Shown one piece after another: positions 32,800 through 32,888 of a stretch of 32,888 nucleotides of DNA. Source of the stretch: Holdemanella porci (GTDB taxonomy: Bacteria > Bacillota_I > Bacilli_A > Erysipelotrichales > Erysipelotrichaceae). Position numbers and translations under genes: made by a program. Where the stretch lies: assembly GCF_019052655.1 (NCBI RefSeq), contig NZ_JAHQVB010000020.1:1-32888 (forward strand). The letters run 5' to 3'. The notes below the pieces were generated by a model, which had not been told where the DNA came from, did no database searches, and worked only from the letters and a program-made list of their open reading frames with translations. Position 1 is the first letter of the stretch. Each line of letters begins with the position of its first letter.

Positions 32800-32888
32800 C
32801 ATGTAAACAGTTTTTCACGTTAACTAAATATAAGGCGCTGTAACGGATAAAGAAGTTTCAGCTTAATAAAAAAGGACCGAATATTCAA

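Larger units (their letters stand above)
26495..32888 (-). mobile_element. Second integrative element with phage-type replication genes
   Basis: A minus-strand gene set in more AT-rich DNA: two related unknown proteins, replication initiator, DnaC-like loader, DNA-binding coiled-coil protein, Xis and Int. The Int/Xis pair is Tn916-like, while the initiator and loader resemble Gram-positive phage or satellite replication modules. Neither outer end is visible; the left end is displaced by the inserted ICE and the right side runs out of the window. Confidence 0.7.
32262..32888. other. AT-rich intergenic region, no gene seen
   Basis: 627 bases with no convincing gene on either strand; only frames of 8-16 codons. 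It holds the TTTATATAAAG palindrome (32475), a TGTGAGTAC inverted repeat (32607/32730) and the fourth hairpin (32784). A minus-strand TTGATT with a poor -10 about 17 bases on (near 32310-32345) could serve the 209-aa gene, weakly supported. It may be the regulatory or end region of the second element. Confidence 0.6.

Noticed and set aside
1..32888. tRNA, rRNA, antibiotic-resistance or toxin-antitoxin genes
   Set aside because: I looked for these and saw none that I could support.

Overview
The window looks like accessory DNA from a low-GC Gram-positive gut bacterium (Firmicutes; the large element is of the type common in Lachnospiraceae and Clostridium). Every convincing gene lies on the minus strand, so transcription runs from high to low coordinates. 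I recognise families from the translated sequence only; no database search was run.

Region 1 (1 to about 26,494) is most of a Tn1549/CTn-type integrative conjugative element (ICE). In transcription order it has a partition and control module at its right end (ParA, ParB, several small proteins, a cysteine-rich protein, SSB); a plasmid-like replication module (an unrecognised 130-aa protein, two tandem RepA_N-type proteins, a DnaC-like helicase loader); and a Gram-positive type IV secretion module (PcfB, VirD4 coupling protein, Maff2, VirB6-like protein, PrgI/VirB3-like protein, VirB4 ATPase, DUF3789, a three-domain cell-wall hydrolase, DUF4315, DUF4366). Topoisomerase III, a giant Cna-B repeat surface adhesin and small proteins follow. 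No relaxase, ICE recombinase or cargo resistance gene is inside the window; they would lie to the left. Four genes too short for ordinary ORF calling were read by hand (46, 36, 55 and 44 aa).

Region 2 (about 26,494 to 32,888) is visibly more AT-rich and belongs to a different element: a Tn916-type integrase cut off inside its catalytic HxxR motif, a Tn916-type excisionase, a coiled-coil DNA-binding protein, a second DnaC-like loader, a phage-type replication initiator, and two unrecognised proteins that share a domain. The simplest reading is that the ICE inserted into the integrase gene of this second element, so the two are nested.

The most interesting structure is non-coding. Each element carries a direct-repeat (iteron) array inside its own replication-initiator gene. 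In the ICE repA there are five cores at exactly 23-bp spacing, a period that breaks the reading frame, so selection must act on DNA. In the second element's initiator there are three cores at exactly 24-bp spacing. Region 2 also has four copies of a GTGGCA-N4-TGCCAC hairpin with T-runs, a repeated TTTATATAAAG palindrome and a 21-bp dyad at the rep promoter. The ICE end carries three copies of a 13-bp motif in front of parA.
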